This document shows positions 26,181 to 37,363 of a DNA stretch of 64,000 bases, piece by piece. The DNA is taken from contig NW_026570345.1 of NCBI RefSeq assembly GCF_019649055.1, positions 62,001-126,000 of the forward strand. The letters run 5' to 3'. How positions within the stretch are numbered: the first letter of the stretch is position 1; each line of letters opens with the position of its first letter. The notes under the pieces were generated by a model. That model did not search any database and was not told the DNA's origin. It saw only the letters and a list, made by a program, of their open reading frames with translations. A program made the position numbers and the translations under genes. The DNA comes from Paramacrobiotus metropolitanus (Eukaryota; Tardigrada; Eutardigrada; Parachela; Macrobiotidae).

Positions 26181-26520
26181 TTCAGAATTATTCAGAATTA
26201 TTCAGAATTATTTAGAATTATTCAGAATTATTTAGAATTATTTAGAATTATTTAGAATTATTTAGAATTATTTAGAATTATTTAGAATTATTTAGAATTA
26301 TTTAGAATTATTTAGAATTATTTAGAATTATTTAGAATTATTTAGAATTATTTAGAATTATTTAGAATTATTTAGAATTATTTAGAATTATTTAGAATTA
26401 TTTAGAATTATTTAGAATTATTTAGAATTATTTAGAATTATTTAGAATTATTTAGAATTATTTAGAATTATTTAGAATTATTTAGAATTATTTAGAATTA
26501 TTTAGAATTATTTAGAATTA
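26181..26520 (+). repeat. Satellite of about 34 copies of the 10-mer TTTAGAATTA
   Basis: From 26,181 to 26,520 the sequence is 34 units of TTTAGAATTA, the first few reading TTCAGAATTA, with no length variation. A diverged AGAAT-containing tail runs to about 26,540. The period equals roughly one helical turn, so the AT runs are phased on one face of the DNA. Confidence 0.95.
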
Positions 26521-26696
26521 CAGAATCATTTAGAATATGTTTTTGGATTCGGATCCGGATCGTGGCTTATGGTTGGTATTCATACGTAGGAATTTGAAAT
26601 ATTATAGAAGTTTATGCCATAACAGATCTTTTAGGAAACCGAGTTTGAGACCTAGAGGTGCCCATCGTCGTCACTGCCCGAACATTTTAGTTTGAC

Positions 26697-27140
26697 CCAG
26701 CACGTCAAGATGTGCATATGCCGTACATATCGTGGTGGCGACCTCGGGGATCCGGGTTGGAGGTCCCCGAGTACTTCAGTTCGACTCAGCATCTCAAACT
26801 GTGCATATACGGTACATATCGTGGTGGCGACCTCGGGGATCCGGGTTGGAGGTCCCCGAGTACTTTAGTTCGACTCAGCATGTCAAACTGTGCATATACG
26901 GTACGGGTACATATCGTGGTGGCGACCTCGGGGACCCGGGTTCGAGGTCCCTGAATACTTCAGTTCTACTCAGCATGTCAAACTGTTCATCTACGGTACA
27001 TATCGAGGTGGCGACCTCGGGGACCCGGGTTCGAGGTCCCCGAGTACTTCAGTTCGACTCAGCATGTCAAACTGTGTTGGGATCAACATGTAAATCGGTG
27101 GCGACCCAAAGGTCAGGCGGCGACCCAAAGGTCATGGGTA
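26697..27140 (+). repeat. ~90-bp minisatellite with a CTCGGGGACC stem
   Basis: About four units start at ACATATCGTGGTGGCGACCT (26,727, 26,815, 26,909 and a variant at 26,999). Each contains CTCGGGGAxCCGGGTTxGAG then GTCCCCGAG, able to form a stem of about ten base pairs, and ends TTCAGTTCGACTCAGCATGT. A related doublet of GGCGACCCAAAGGTCA follows at 27,101-27,136. The long + frame through the array is a by-product of the repeat, not a gene. Confidence 0.85.
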
Positions 27141-27513
27141 CTCCTCGTCGCATCGAACCCTCAATATGTCTTGAATTAGAAACGCGGGCTCGCTTCGCTC
27201 GCCCGCTTGATTATCAAACTCAGCACAAACAGTACGAATGCAAGCAAGTGCCAGTTTGCGAGTAAATTATTTACAAACTGCTAATTCGACACAGCATAAC
27301 ATATTTATATGGCACTCGCCACTCTGTCAGAGGAGTGTACATACAGATACAATTGACATCACTGTAACTTTTGATGTTTAAAGCACCAAGTATTATAAAC
27401 AATATGGGATATACCATCCCAACACTGCTGCATGTCCCAAACAACACAAAATCCAAACACTTATCCAAGATCCAAAAAATCTTTTGACACAGGTCTTAAT
27501 TCACCATTGCGCT

Positions 27514-30500
27514 TTAATAAGCAGTATACGCTCCCGGACACGGCTGATTGGCTATACCTTGCCAATAATTTAGCATTCCCGCAAGGTCATACGTGCTGGC
27601 TGACCACTGTGCATCCAGGCCTAACTCGTTGACTCCGTAAGCGCCGTTGCTCTGCAGGAAAGCGGGGCCGTCCATTCGTCTACGAAAGGAGACAGCAACG
27701 CCGGCAACACATTACTGTCTTATCGAATAATTTTTATACGACATTTATAGTTTTTAGTTTTTACATATAATTAACGTATTACCCGTTGTGAGTCACTTGT
27801 CTGAGCATGTTCCGATAACTAACAGTCACGCGAGGATCATATACTTCACCAGGAAAGAGCTGCCATTGTCCGAAAATATAGGCCAGCTCCAGTGCGTGAA
27901 ATGCCCCTATACAAATAATATTTGTACAAGCAGTTATTATTTTTCCTGCGCAACCAACAAAATATTATAGATGAATTCGTAACGATGGAGTGAAAACTAC
28001 TGTAGGTTAATATTTAGCGGACGTTCTGCATCGCTATCGCAACCTTACCCCATCCGTTGTAATGCGAATCGTATATGGTCCGAATAATCTGCACTGACGG
28101 TCCTGATGGCCCGGCATGTTTGGCGTATATCAACGCTTCCTTAGCCGCTGGGTAGCCTTGTATAGCATCGGAAGCCAGCTGAAATGGAATCCACTCCAGA
28201 AACTCTCAGAGCACAAAAGTAATCAGTGGTAAAAATTCCATTAGATAGCGTACGTGGTAAAATTTGGTCAGAGTATCATTGCGACTGTCCGCGGCTGACA
28301 GATTATAGTGCTGCATAACACGATCGGCCAGGGCAGTGTCCGGTACAGGACACAACGGTCTTCCGTCGCGTGGCAGCAGATATTTGGCAATCACGTCACG
28401 GATGGCATTCATGGACAGCGGATCTGCACTAATCACGTCGGGCACCGACACTACAGAACGGTGATTTGAAACATTAACGGTGAAATTGGTCAAGGCTTTC
28501 ACTTTACGCTGATATTGCATAATCAATTATTGATGGATTTATTTCACTGCTAACATTAACAGTAAGTATTTTTAAAAATTTTCAACCTTTCTTTTATATT
28601 GCCCTGCTTATATATCCCTGTATACCACTATTAATTCCTTTTAATTAATTTATAGATTTAGTTTATCATTATTATTAATTTAATTTGATCTCAATATTTA
28701 CTTCCATTAATATCAAATAATTTTGTAACTGAAGACGTAACAATCAACCCGAATAATTTACGCTTGTTTAGAATTTTGAAGTAACATAATTTTACAGGCA
28801 GTTCCTGATTATGTATAGTGGGTGTATGTAATAAAAAAAAGCTGGAGACATACAGGTTAAGGTCAAAGCGGCATCTTCGCGAAGATAACTGGTGATGACG
28901 TTGGGACCGGTGTATCCACTGTCCAGCGTTTGTTGCAGCGCACGCAGCGGCAAGTCTGGTAAGTTATCGTGATCAATAACGAAAGCGAAGGCCGCATTAA
29001 TCTACGTACAACAAGTTTTTTCAACTGAAACCACGCATATGCTGCTGTGCATATCATCAACTCTATATTACCGGAATCTGGACGACTGTCAGCTGGGCCT
29101 TCTGGAACTGATCCTGCGGTAGCGCTTTCAGGCAGCTGATCATCGCAGCCGATGTATCCGTGGGACATCCCGCAGTCGTAGCGACTTTCTTCGCGTTGGT
29201 CATCGGATCACGAATGTAGGCCACCGTCGGATCCACCAGCACGCTGCCGCTGAATGCTATAGCTGCGTACGTCATGCCTGCAAATACAGCATATACCGTC
29301 TTCGTCCTTGACAATCTTTGTTTTGTTAATTACAAAATACACACCATACATAGTATATATTTTGCAACCCCACGGATACACGAGTATGTACAATATATCT
29401 ATATACTTAATATATTCGACATTACATAAAATACATAACCTTGCTTTCGGTGAAAACAAAATGAGCACATTTGAATGCATAAGACGCTGAAGAAGTTAGT
29501 AATTTATGACTATGGATATTGGCCATGTAAAATGTACCGCGAATAACAGGATCGAGCAGAGCCACCGAGACCAAGCCACCGCCGCCACTTTGTCCGAAAA
29601 TTGAAAAGCGTTTGCGTTGCCGCCGAACTTCTCGATGTACTTGTGGGCGAATTTTATAGCCACTCTACAATCTCCGATCCCATAGTCGCCTCGGGCAGAA
29701 TCATCCCCGGTGCTCAGAAACCCTGATACGTTTAAATTAGATCAATCACACCAATATAAAATATACTGTGGCCAGCTGGTTTCCAGACGCACCGTATGCA
29801 GCCAGCCGGTAATTAATCGTAACAATGATTGCACCGATGTCATCGGCTAACGACGTTGAATTGTATTGGTCTTTGGTGCCAACTGAAACAGAACACCGTA
29901 AAAAAATACAAAAATATCTATTGAAATTATACAGTAAAATTAACCTTGGAATCCTCCACCATGAATCCACAACATCGCGGGAAACGTCCCCGAGGAACTG
30001 GCTGCTGCAGCTCGTGGCGGGACATAGACGTCCATGTACAAACAGTCTTCATCGAAAACTGTGTTGGTTACCGGCGGCAAGCCATTAAGAAATCCCTGCG
30101 GGCAAACATTTCCCTGTTTTTGTCGGGTGGTATTTTTCAAATATGTGAAATCAGTGTTCTCCACCGAAGCCTGCAAATCAAAACAATTCATTAAAAATTC
30201 AGGTTCAAATATCAAATAATTTTAAACTGATGTTAACCACCAGAAGCCTGGTTTTAAAAGTCAGAAGACGGGCCAGTTTGTTCGTCGGCGAGCAATGCCT
30301 AAAACCTTGAAGGGGGAATAGTAATTATAATAATATATATACCTCAAATCGTTTGCCTGTTCCATACCGAATTCCGTAGTATGCGTAGCCGGTGCTCCCT
30401 GGATATTTGTCCGATGCAAATGGCTCGCCGACAAGCTGAACGTCATCACGCAAGTTTACCACACCATCAACGGCCAGACTCACTTTAGTGTTTAGTAAGG

Positions 30501-30552
30501 TTATGGAAATCGTGCTCAAAGCCAAAAGCCATAAGAAATGATTTTCGGGCAT
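27514..30552 (-). CDS. Esterase 4: secreted type-B carboxylesterase, one 1-base deletion at the nucleophile exon
   Basis: Exons (minus): 30552-30343, 30170-29945, 29882-29793, 29722-29538, 29277-29072, 29001-28854, 28450-28254, 28178-28049, 27906-27783, 27679-27514. Leader MPENHFLWLLALSTISITLL; EDCLYMDVY, IHGGGFQG, elbow FGQSGGGG (Ser), C-x10-C, GPNVITSYLRED (acid) and GAFHALELAYIF (His) are all conserved. Compared with esterase 3, exon 4 is 185 rather than 186 nt: one base is missing at 29,607/29,608, a few codons before the catalytic Ser, so the Ser and all that follows are out of frame as written. All other exons keep phase; corrected length is about 560 residues. Either a recent pseudogene or an uncorrected base-calling error. 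Confidence 0.85.
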
Positions 30553-30742
30553 CTTCGGGTTTTAATATGTTGCACTTTTGGCAAGCGCGCGATGCGGTAA
30601 ACCAAAATAACAGATTCTGTCAGGTTTTCCTTGAAGAAAACCCTCGGTGTATTATTTTCAGCGATTAGGAGGTCGGTAAAATTTGGTTGTAAGTTCGTTT
30701 CTGTAACGTATTGTCGTAAACCGGTACCAAAGCATACATGTA

Positions 30743-31087
30743 CAAGCCCGTCCGGAGTTAGAGCACGACAGAGAACAGCGAACAATGTAAATTCATGGGT
30801 TACGCCAAACAACATACTACGCCACGACACGCCACACTCTTTTAACACGTAACATGCTTTTGGCTGGCTGGTGGCTTGGTGCAAGCCATTTATTTTAATG
30901 ATTATAATCGTAATTGCCTGGCGGAAGGTGGCTCGAAAACAGTCGGTGCAGAAAGGGACAACTGACTGCGGAGCGCATTTACGCATTGCGGTCGACGTAG
31001 TGTTTAGTGGCCATCGTGCTAAGCGCTAACATCGCGCTTATTATGCGTTAGCTGTTCTCTATCGTGCTCTAACTCCGGACGGGCTTG
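30743..31087. mobile_element. 345-bp TA-flanked inverted-repeat element upstream of esterase 4
   Basis: About 44-base inverted ends with two mismatches (left CAAGCCCGTCCGGAGTTAGA then GCACGACAGAGAACAGC; right is the mirror), bordered by TA at 30741-30742 and 31088-31089. The equivalent flank of esterase 3 (about 13,700) runs through without it, so the empty site is visible. It lies 190 bp upstream of the esterase 4 start, possibly within its promoter. Confidence 0.75.
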
Positions 31088-31600
31088 TACAGGTAGATTT
31101 ACAGCGGTTTTCTTTAACCAGAATATTGATGTCTGATTTATGGCTTTCTTATTTTTAGTCGTTTCTCTTTAAGCACTACAATATCGTGCAACATAAAACC
31201 AGTGACACGTTTTCACCAAGCCCCTGTAGATCGGAAGTGGCATAATACTTTCCTGCACGTAAACATACACGTTGTTCGAGACATGTCGTACGCGTATAAT
31301 AAAAGCCAAAATAATGTTTGTCAGCATATTAAGCTAAGATTTATGTTCACTGGGTCATAAACCTGCAAAACCTGTAATAAACAAGAAATTACCGGAGTTT
31401 CTGCCGTCTACTGAACTGACAGCAAGCGAGACATCGCGTGAGAGTTCGTTAAAAGCCCGCCACGAATCTACCGCAAAATGGGTTTTGGCGCCGTTCTTTT
31501 GTTCTTAGATCACGGAACATACACACCGGCAAATGCGGTATTTAATTGTGCTGATGCCGCTACAACTTGGTAGCCCGGCTTTATATAAAGCAGAAGCTAC
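31088..31600. repeat. Esterase 4 upstream flank, with the empty site of the 6.1-kb element
   Basis: Partner of 13,740-14,160 plus 20,265-20,310. Around 31,505-31,515 the sequence ATCACGGAAC joins the two flanks that the 6.1-kb element separates in the other copy. No gene is supported here. Confidence 0.65.
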
Positions 31601-31633
31601 TACTCTGCCCAGAATAATATTCGAAAACTTCCC

Positions 31634-34600
31634 TCACAGCCATGAAACCATTTTTAACATGCTGATAACACAAGTTGTTAGGAAAACAAATGAACTAACG
31701 ACCTGGGTGGCAAGACTGCTGCTTGTTGCGCACGGGTTCTGCGCCACATCCTCCCAGAATCGAAGCATATCGCGGAGATCGGTGCCATCCACGGTCAGCC
31801 ACTCTCCTGCTTGGTTCATTTGCAGGTACTGGCTGGTTGCACTAAAGTTCGGCCCATCCATTTTTCTACAAACGACATTTAATCGATTTACTTTAATCAT
31901 TAATGCTTATGTAGCGTTCGGTAATCAAAGAATTAAATCTGTACGTACCCGTTATACGCCAACTGGCGCAGCATATCCCGAAAGCTTTTACAAGTCGCTC
32001 ATCAAAGGTCAAATTTAGCTGTACAATGGGGCTGAACATGTGCATAATCTCCAGGGTATGGAACGCTCCTGTATTATTGTGGCGAAAAGTTATACCAATG
32101 TCGATGCAAAGCAGTTAGCTTTATCTTGCAGTTAAGTAATCTGTTATTGGTTCTTATCATATTTTCCCTTTATTAGGCAATAACCTTGAAATAACAAAAA
32201 GTATTATTATTCTTATCCGTAGCTTGAATGTCAAATTTTCGAGAGAAGAAGGGTTTGTTGCTTTTTACAACCCTGCCAAGCCAAGTTGGGGCAGTTAAAA
32301 AAATTTCTCCACTTCTACCAGTGAAGTGAAACATTTTTATCAAATTTTTGCATGATAGTTCTTGGTCTATAGCACCTTCACTGATTTTGTTTCCATGCAA
32401 AAAAACTGAGGGTCAGGGAACGGGATCCAAATTTATAATTTAATTTTTGGTTCAAAAGTGGCACTGCTTACAAAGAAATAAAAAAGTTTATTCGACAACT
32501 ATTTAAAAATTGAAGGAGGCTGAGGAGTTTTAGTGGATAGCGTAGTTGCCTAACGGAACCTTCCTAGCATTTGTTTAAGCATTGACATCCTGTCTAGAAG
32601 GATCAGTGCTCTAGGAAATCACATTTTCCTAAAGGAGCTTTTTAACATACAAGTCTATGGGAGATAAAACTTGTTTCGAGGTCACCTCGAGCAATGATGG
32701 CATAACGTCCCTATGATGAACCCTCACGCTTGGCACCCCTGTAGTTTGGCTACAATTTATTACGTTTGCTTTTGCCGTTACATTTACATTAATTTTAATA
32801 ATAAACTGAATAGCAGAATTAATTTATTGAGCGAAACTTGATGTACATTCTAGTGCTTTTTTACCTAGACCCATTCCAGGATCGTAATCGATGCGGTATA
32901 GCTGGCTCGTGCCTGTTCCATTGGCGTACAGTAAAGACTCACGGACCGCTTGGTGACCGAACTGCGAATCCGTGGCTAACTAATCATAAAGAGCAAAGCA
33001 GTGTATTTAGTATCCGCACGAGATAAATGCAAAAACTTTAATGATGTAAATATATTATTATATTTTACGTGAAAGAATTTCCAAATGGTGTCGTCCCGGT
33101 TGGTCGTGCTAGTGATGTTGTATCGCTGCAGAATGCGATTGATCACGGCGGGGTCCGGTGTTTGGCACTGGGCTAGACCGCCTTCTTTGGTCGGGAGATA
33201 CCGTCTAGCCACAATGTTCCGCAACTGGTCCATGGTAACCGGTTTGCTGGGATCGTTAAGCTCTGGTTCAATGCCTATAGCAAAAAATTAATAATTTATT
33301 TTCTCAAATTTGTGCCACGCATTGCTACAAAATAATTAAGGAAATGGAAAACATGCGAATCATCGTGCGTTGGTACCGGAGCAAAGGTACAGAGCATATC
33401 CGTTTATACGTGCAAAGTTCCACAAATAATTAAATTTCGGGTGAATTTCGAAAATTTCTATATAAATAATTTATGAAATTTCTACGTTAGTCAATGCAAT
33501 ACACATATTTGGAAAACCGGCTGAAATTTTGTCTTTTAGAAGATCACCTTGCAATAAGAATGAAGTGTCTTCGCGCAGATATCCCGTTAAAACATGAGGA
33601 GCTCGTGTAGCAGAGCCGGCTCCTGCCTGCAACGAGCGAATGGGCACATCCGGGATGTGCTCGCCATCCACGACAAATGCATACGGAAGAGTCTGTTAAC
33701 AGCAACCAACTGTTTAGATGTATTGACGTTTTACATGCCTGGTATATTAGCGATCTCGATTACCGGACTAACACCGTCGTAAGCGGAGTGCCGCAAAAGG
33801 TCATCCAGTGGCAACTGTTTCAGACAGTTGACCAGTTCCAGTGAGCTACCGGTCGGACAACCGGCTTTCTGTGCTACTTCGACGGCGCTCTTCTTAGGCT
33901 CACGGTTGTAAGCAATGTCAATGAGGATGCTGCCGCTGAGCAACGCCACCGCACGAAGCGAGCCTAATGTGGAAAAAGTGTTTCACATCGGGAAAATTTT
34001 AAATTATGTACACTGATGATTATCGTGAGTGAAACAAAACTACGTACTTCGGATAGACTTTTCGCGCCCGAGAATCAAGGCGGACGTTAATCCAGCTCCT
34101 GCGCTTTCGCCAAAAACGGTCAGCGCGTTAGGATCACCACCAAACTTGCTAATGTGCTTCTGAATCCATTTCACCGCCACTTTGCAGTCGCCCAGACCGT
34201 AGTTGCCCTTCGCGGCTTCGTCACCGGTGCTCAAGAAACCTTTACACAGTAGATTGTTACCCGTTAACCACAGTTAATTTCTTCTAACAAATCGCTACCT
34301 AAAGCGCCAACGCGGTAATTCATCATAACTACAATGGCATTAATATCGGCAACCAATGAAGATGCATTAAAAGTGTCCTTGGTGCCCCCTGCAAGTAACG
34401 ACCTTTAATTTTAGCTTCAAAATAAAATGTTATTAACAGTACAACCTTGCAGTCCGCCACCGTAAATGAACATAAGCACCGGCAACTGGGGACTGGTGCC
34501 AGCAGGAATCGGCGGAACATAAATGTCCAAGTATAAGCAATCTTCCGACATTACTTTTCCATCCACTTCCGGCCCGGTTTGTGGACAAACCGGGCCAAAT

Positions 34601-34897
34601 TTCGGTCGCGTAGCATTAAGTAGGAACGAGTAGTCTTCATTCTCCGTCGAATGCTTTGAAGTTGAACACGAGTATTACACATACAAGGGTATTGTATAAT
34701 TATGTACCGTTAGGAAGCCAGTATACCTGAAAACGTTGCGCGTTGCCGTAGCGTACTCCGTAATACACGAATCCAGGAGCAGTTCCGGTAGAGCAGCACG
34801 CTTCGCCCGTTACCGTTGCGGTTGGACTGAGCTGAACAGTTCCTTGTTGGGCGTTGACCAACGATCCAATGAATACGAAAATGAAGGCAAGAAACAT
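31634..34897 (-). CDS. Esterase 5: type-B carboxylesterase with a hydrophobic, GPI-signal-like tail; one 1-base deletion
   Basis: Exons (minus): 34897-34727, 34653-34446, 34388-34299, 34239-34048, 33963-33740, 33692-33548, 33274-33069, 32979-32865, 32068-31949, 31865-31634. Leader [41 protein letters not shown], classical FGESAGAG, C-x10-C, GYLREDTS and GAFHTLEIMHMF. It is the most divergent member. The C-terminus extends past the family end (NPCATSSS) into a Ser-rich stretch and a hydrophobic tail ending SMLKMVSWL, as in GPI-anchor signals, so it may be membrane-tethered. Odd: exon 9 lacks one A (about 31,982-31,984) after the catalytic His, and intron 5 (about 47 bp) would need a GG or shifted GC donor at 33,737-33,739. 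Corrected length is about 567 residues. Confidence 0.82.
32643..32755. mobile_element. Fragment of the 24.8-kb element family in esterase 5 intron 8
   Basis: Shares AACATACAAGTCTATGGGAG and TTGTTTCGxGGTCACC with about 25,547-25,590 and ends with GGCACCCCTGTAG, like the right end of that element. No matching left end was found in the intron, which at about 800 bp is the longest of the gene, so this is a remnant. Confidence 0.55.
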
Positions 34898-37363
34898 TTT
34901 GTGCGTGGTGATAGCCCTCCAAGGATATGACGTATCCAGCGCAACCTAAGGAAGGAATGACCAGCGCTAAGGAAGGAACAAGGAATGACCAGCGCTTTTA
35001 TCTCATTCGGCTTTTAGCGGCTTGGTAAAGTGTTATGCCGAGTACATAGAAGTGCTACCAGCTAGTTCTTAGACGGTTTTCGCTGTTTAGTTTACCTGCA
35101 AATAGTGCAAGTGAGTGTACATTAAGAGCACTTTGCGGCATGGTGAACTGGATGATCCATAATACACTTTTCACTCTATGTAAACTAGAAACCTGTTTAT
35201 GCTGCCAGACAAGCAGACAGTCCAGCTGTAAACCCAGCTAATAATTGCAGAGTGAAAAAAGCTGAAGCGACGTATTATGGTAAATGCTAGCACCCGACCA
35301 CCTTATTTGAATAGAAAACTCCAAAATGATGCTATTAACGCAACTATACCTTACATACAGCTAATGCAACGAAATTGTTATTTATAGACTACAGTAATAA
35401 GTAAGTAAAACAGTAACTGAGTGTTAATCACGGTAGCCTTAACGATTTTGAAATAGCCAAGACGTTTTACTGAATTACAATAATTTTATGTTGAGTAATT
35501 TTATTGGTACACCATGGACTTAACGTACCAACTTGGAAGTAAATCCTCGTATTTTCAGTCGGTGGTCATTCGTCGTCGATTTATGCAGTTTTATAGTTTT
35601 TGTAATAAGACTACACGGAAAAGTGTTGTAAAATGAATCTAATGGAGGCAGCGAGTATATTCTGCTTCTATTGTATGCTGTACACGAACGGCTGCACTGC
35701 ACTTCCGGTAGTAGCGATGGCTGCATCGCAGTGATGTAATTTTGACATACTTGTTGGCAACTTGGCATTGTTGACTTTTGATAATCTGTCGGCGTCTTGT
35801 ATTATCAACTGCCGCTCGGATACTCGTACTTATGCAAACAAACAATCTTTATCAGATACAGTACAGATACCAGCACGGTAGCCGTAAGATTGACTGAAGT
35901 AACACTCAGAGCCAATGAAATACCAATGAAATTGGCGATGAAAACAAAAATCCGTATTTAGAGCACAACTGACCATTGCCGGTTCCCATCTCCATCGAGA
36001 ATTTTATCCTAATATTTGAATGGCTGTGTTCAAATCAATGAAATATGATACAATTACTGTATATGTACAACAGCTGCAGATGTGGAGACTGATATGGGAC
36101 AATAATATTATACATTATTAATCTGTAGTGCAAGTACATTAATGATTCTGTAGTACATTATTGTTATTACCGGTATGCTGGTGCAAAAGCGCTTCATGGC
36201 TTTACATATCCGCGTCAACTGCATGTTGACTGAGTCACATAGCAAAAGAAACGCCGACTGTTATGTTGGCGAGAAACGTTATTTAATGTGGTAAAACATG
36301 GTGGCCCAGCGTACCTACAGCAATTCTTCAATACCCTTTTACGGTTCAAACAAACGGTACGCAAAAGGTTCAACTCTTTTCCTGTTTTTTTCGTGCTGTG
36401 TAACAGTCTTTACCCGTAAAAAATGCACTTTTGTAAACGATCCAGCTGGTATTTCACAATATCATACCACTTCACTACAGAAACCGTGCAGCGATCAATT
36501 TCAGAATTATTTTTTGCGTAAGATACTGTAATAATAACTGCCGACTGACAATTTGCACGCAACAGAATCACACTTAATGCCCACAAATGCTTCGCAAACA
36601 TATGCTTAACGGCTTTAAAAACAATCATCCTTTTCTTTTAAAAACGCGCAGTAGGTGAAAAAAGTTTTTTGCCCTGTAAATTTAACATTCGCTCATCGTA
36701 CATTTTTAACAAGTATAATCGCAACAGCCAATTTATAGACTGCCGGTCAGAACAATACGGCGATACTTTTACGTACGTGCACCCGATGTTGTGAATACTC
36801 TTATCTGTTTTGATAACGTCTTAAGCATGTGATGCAGCTATGGTGTAAAAAAATTTTAATTTACGGTGATGTTCATGAAAAAAGCCGGAGAAATGCAACT
36901 GGTGCGCATTTTTGTTGCTCGACAAAATACAAAGCCAAACAGATATACAAATCAGATATCACGAAAAGTGATTACAGAAAGTGTCACGAACGACTATCCA
37001 CATCAAATACCAAAAAAATGCAACTCACTGCAGGATGAAACGTTCAACATCACCGCGTAACAATTAGACCAGTTCAAATAACAAAACAAGGAGCGTTAAT
37101 CCGAAAAACGCAGGCACGCTGCGCTCCTTAAAAACAGCAACATCGAACTACTAAGCAACATAATACCTCATGTAAACAAACGTAACAATGAGAACCAGTC
37201 CTCAAAAAATTGTCCCCCACTGTAAAAAAGGTAACACTATAAAAAAGTAAAACGGCAGCACGCAGTGGGGGCATACAGCTGGAGCCTTCTACACCTCCAT
37301 CGGGATCTCCATTGCCATCTCATCCTCCACCATCTGACTGTACGCCCGATTAACACGATTACG
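34898..37363. other. Spacer between esterase 5 and the coiled-coil gene
   Basis: About 2.5 kb of AT-rich DNA. An 18-bp direct repeat (AAGGAATGACCAGCGCT, about 34,950-34,995) lies just upstream of esterase 5. The remaining short frames on both strands have no family features. No RNA gene or element ends were recognised. Confidence 0.45.

Noticed and set aside
26181-26520. CRISPR-like array
   Set aside because: The units are contiguous 10-mers without spacers in a eukaryotic context.
26909-27060. tRNA or Pol III B-box from GGTTCGAG in the minisatellite
   Set aside because: The GGGTTCGAGGTCC context fails the B-box spacing (a C is required where T stands), and no acceptor stem or anticodon arm surrounds it.
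26732-27265. 177-codon + strand open frame
   Set aside because: It is only the minisatellite read in one frame; the translated repeat follows the DNA period and has no family features.
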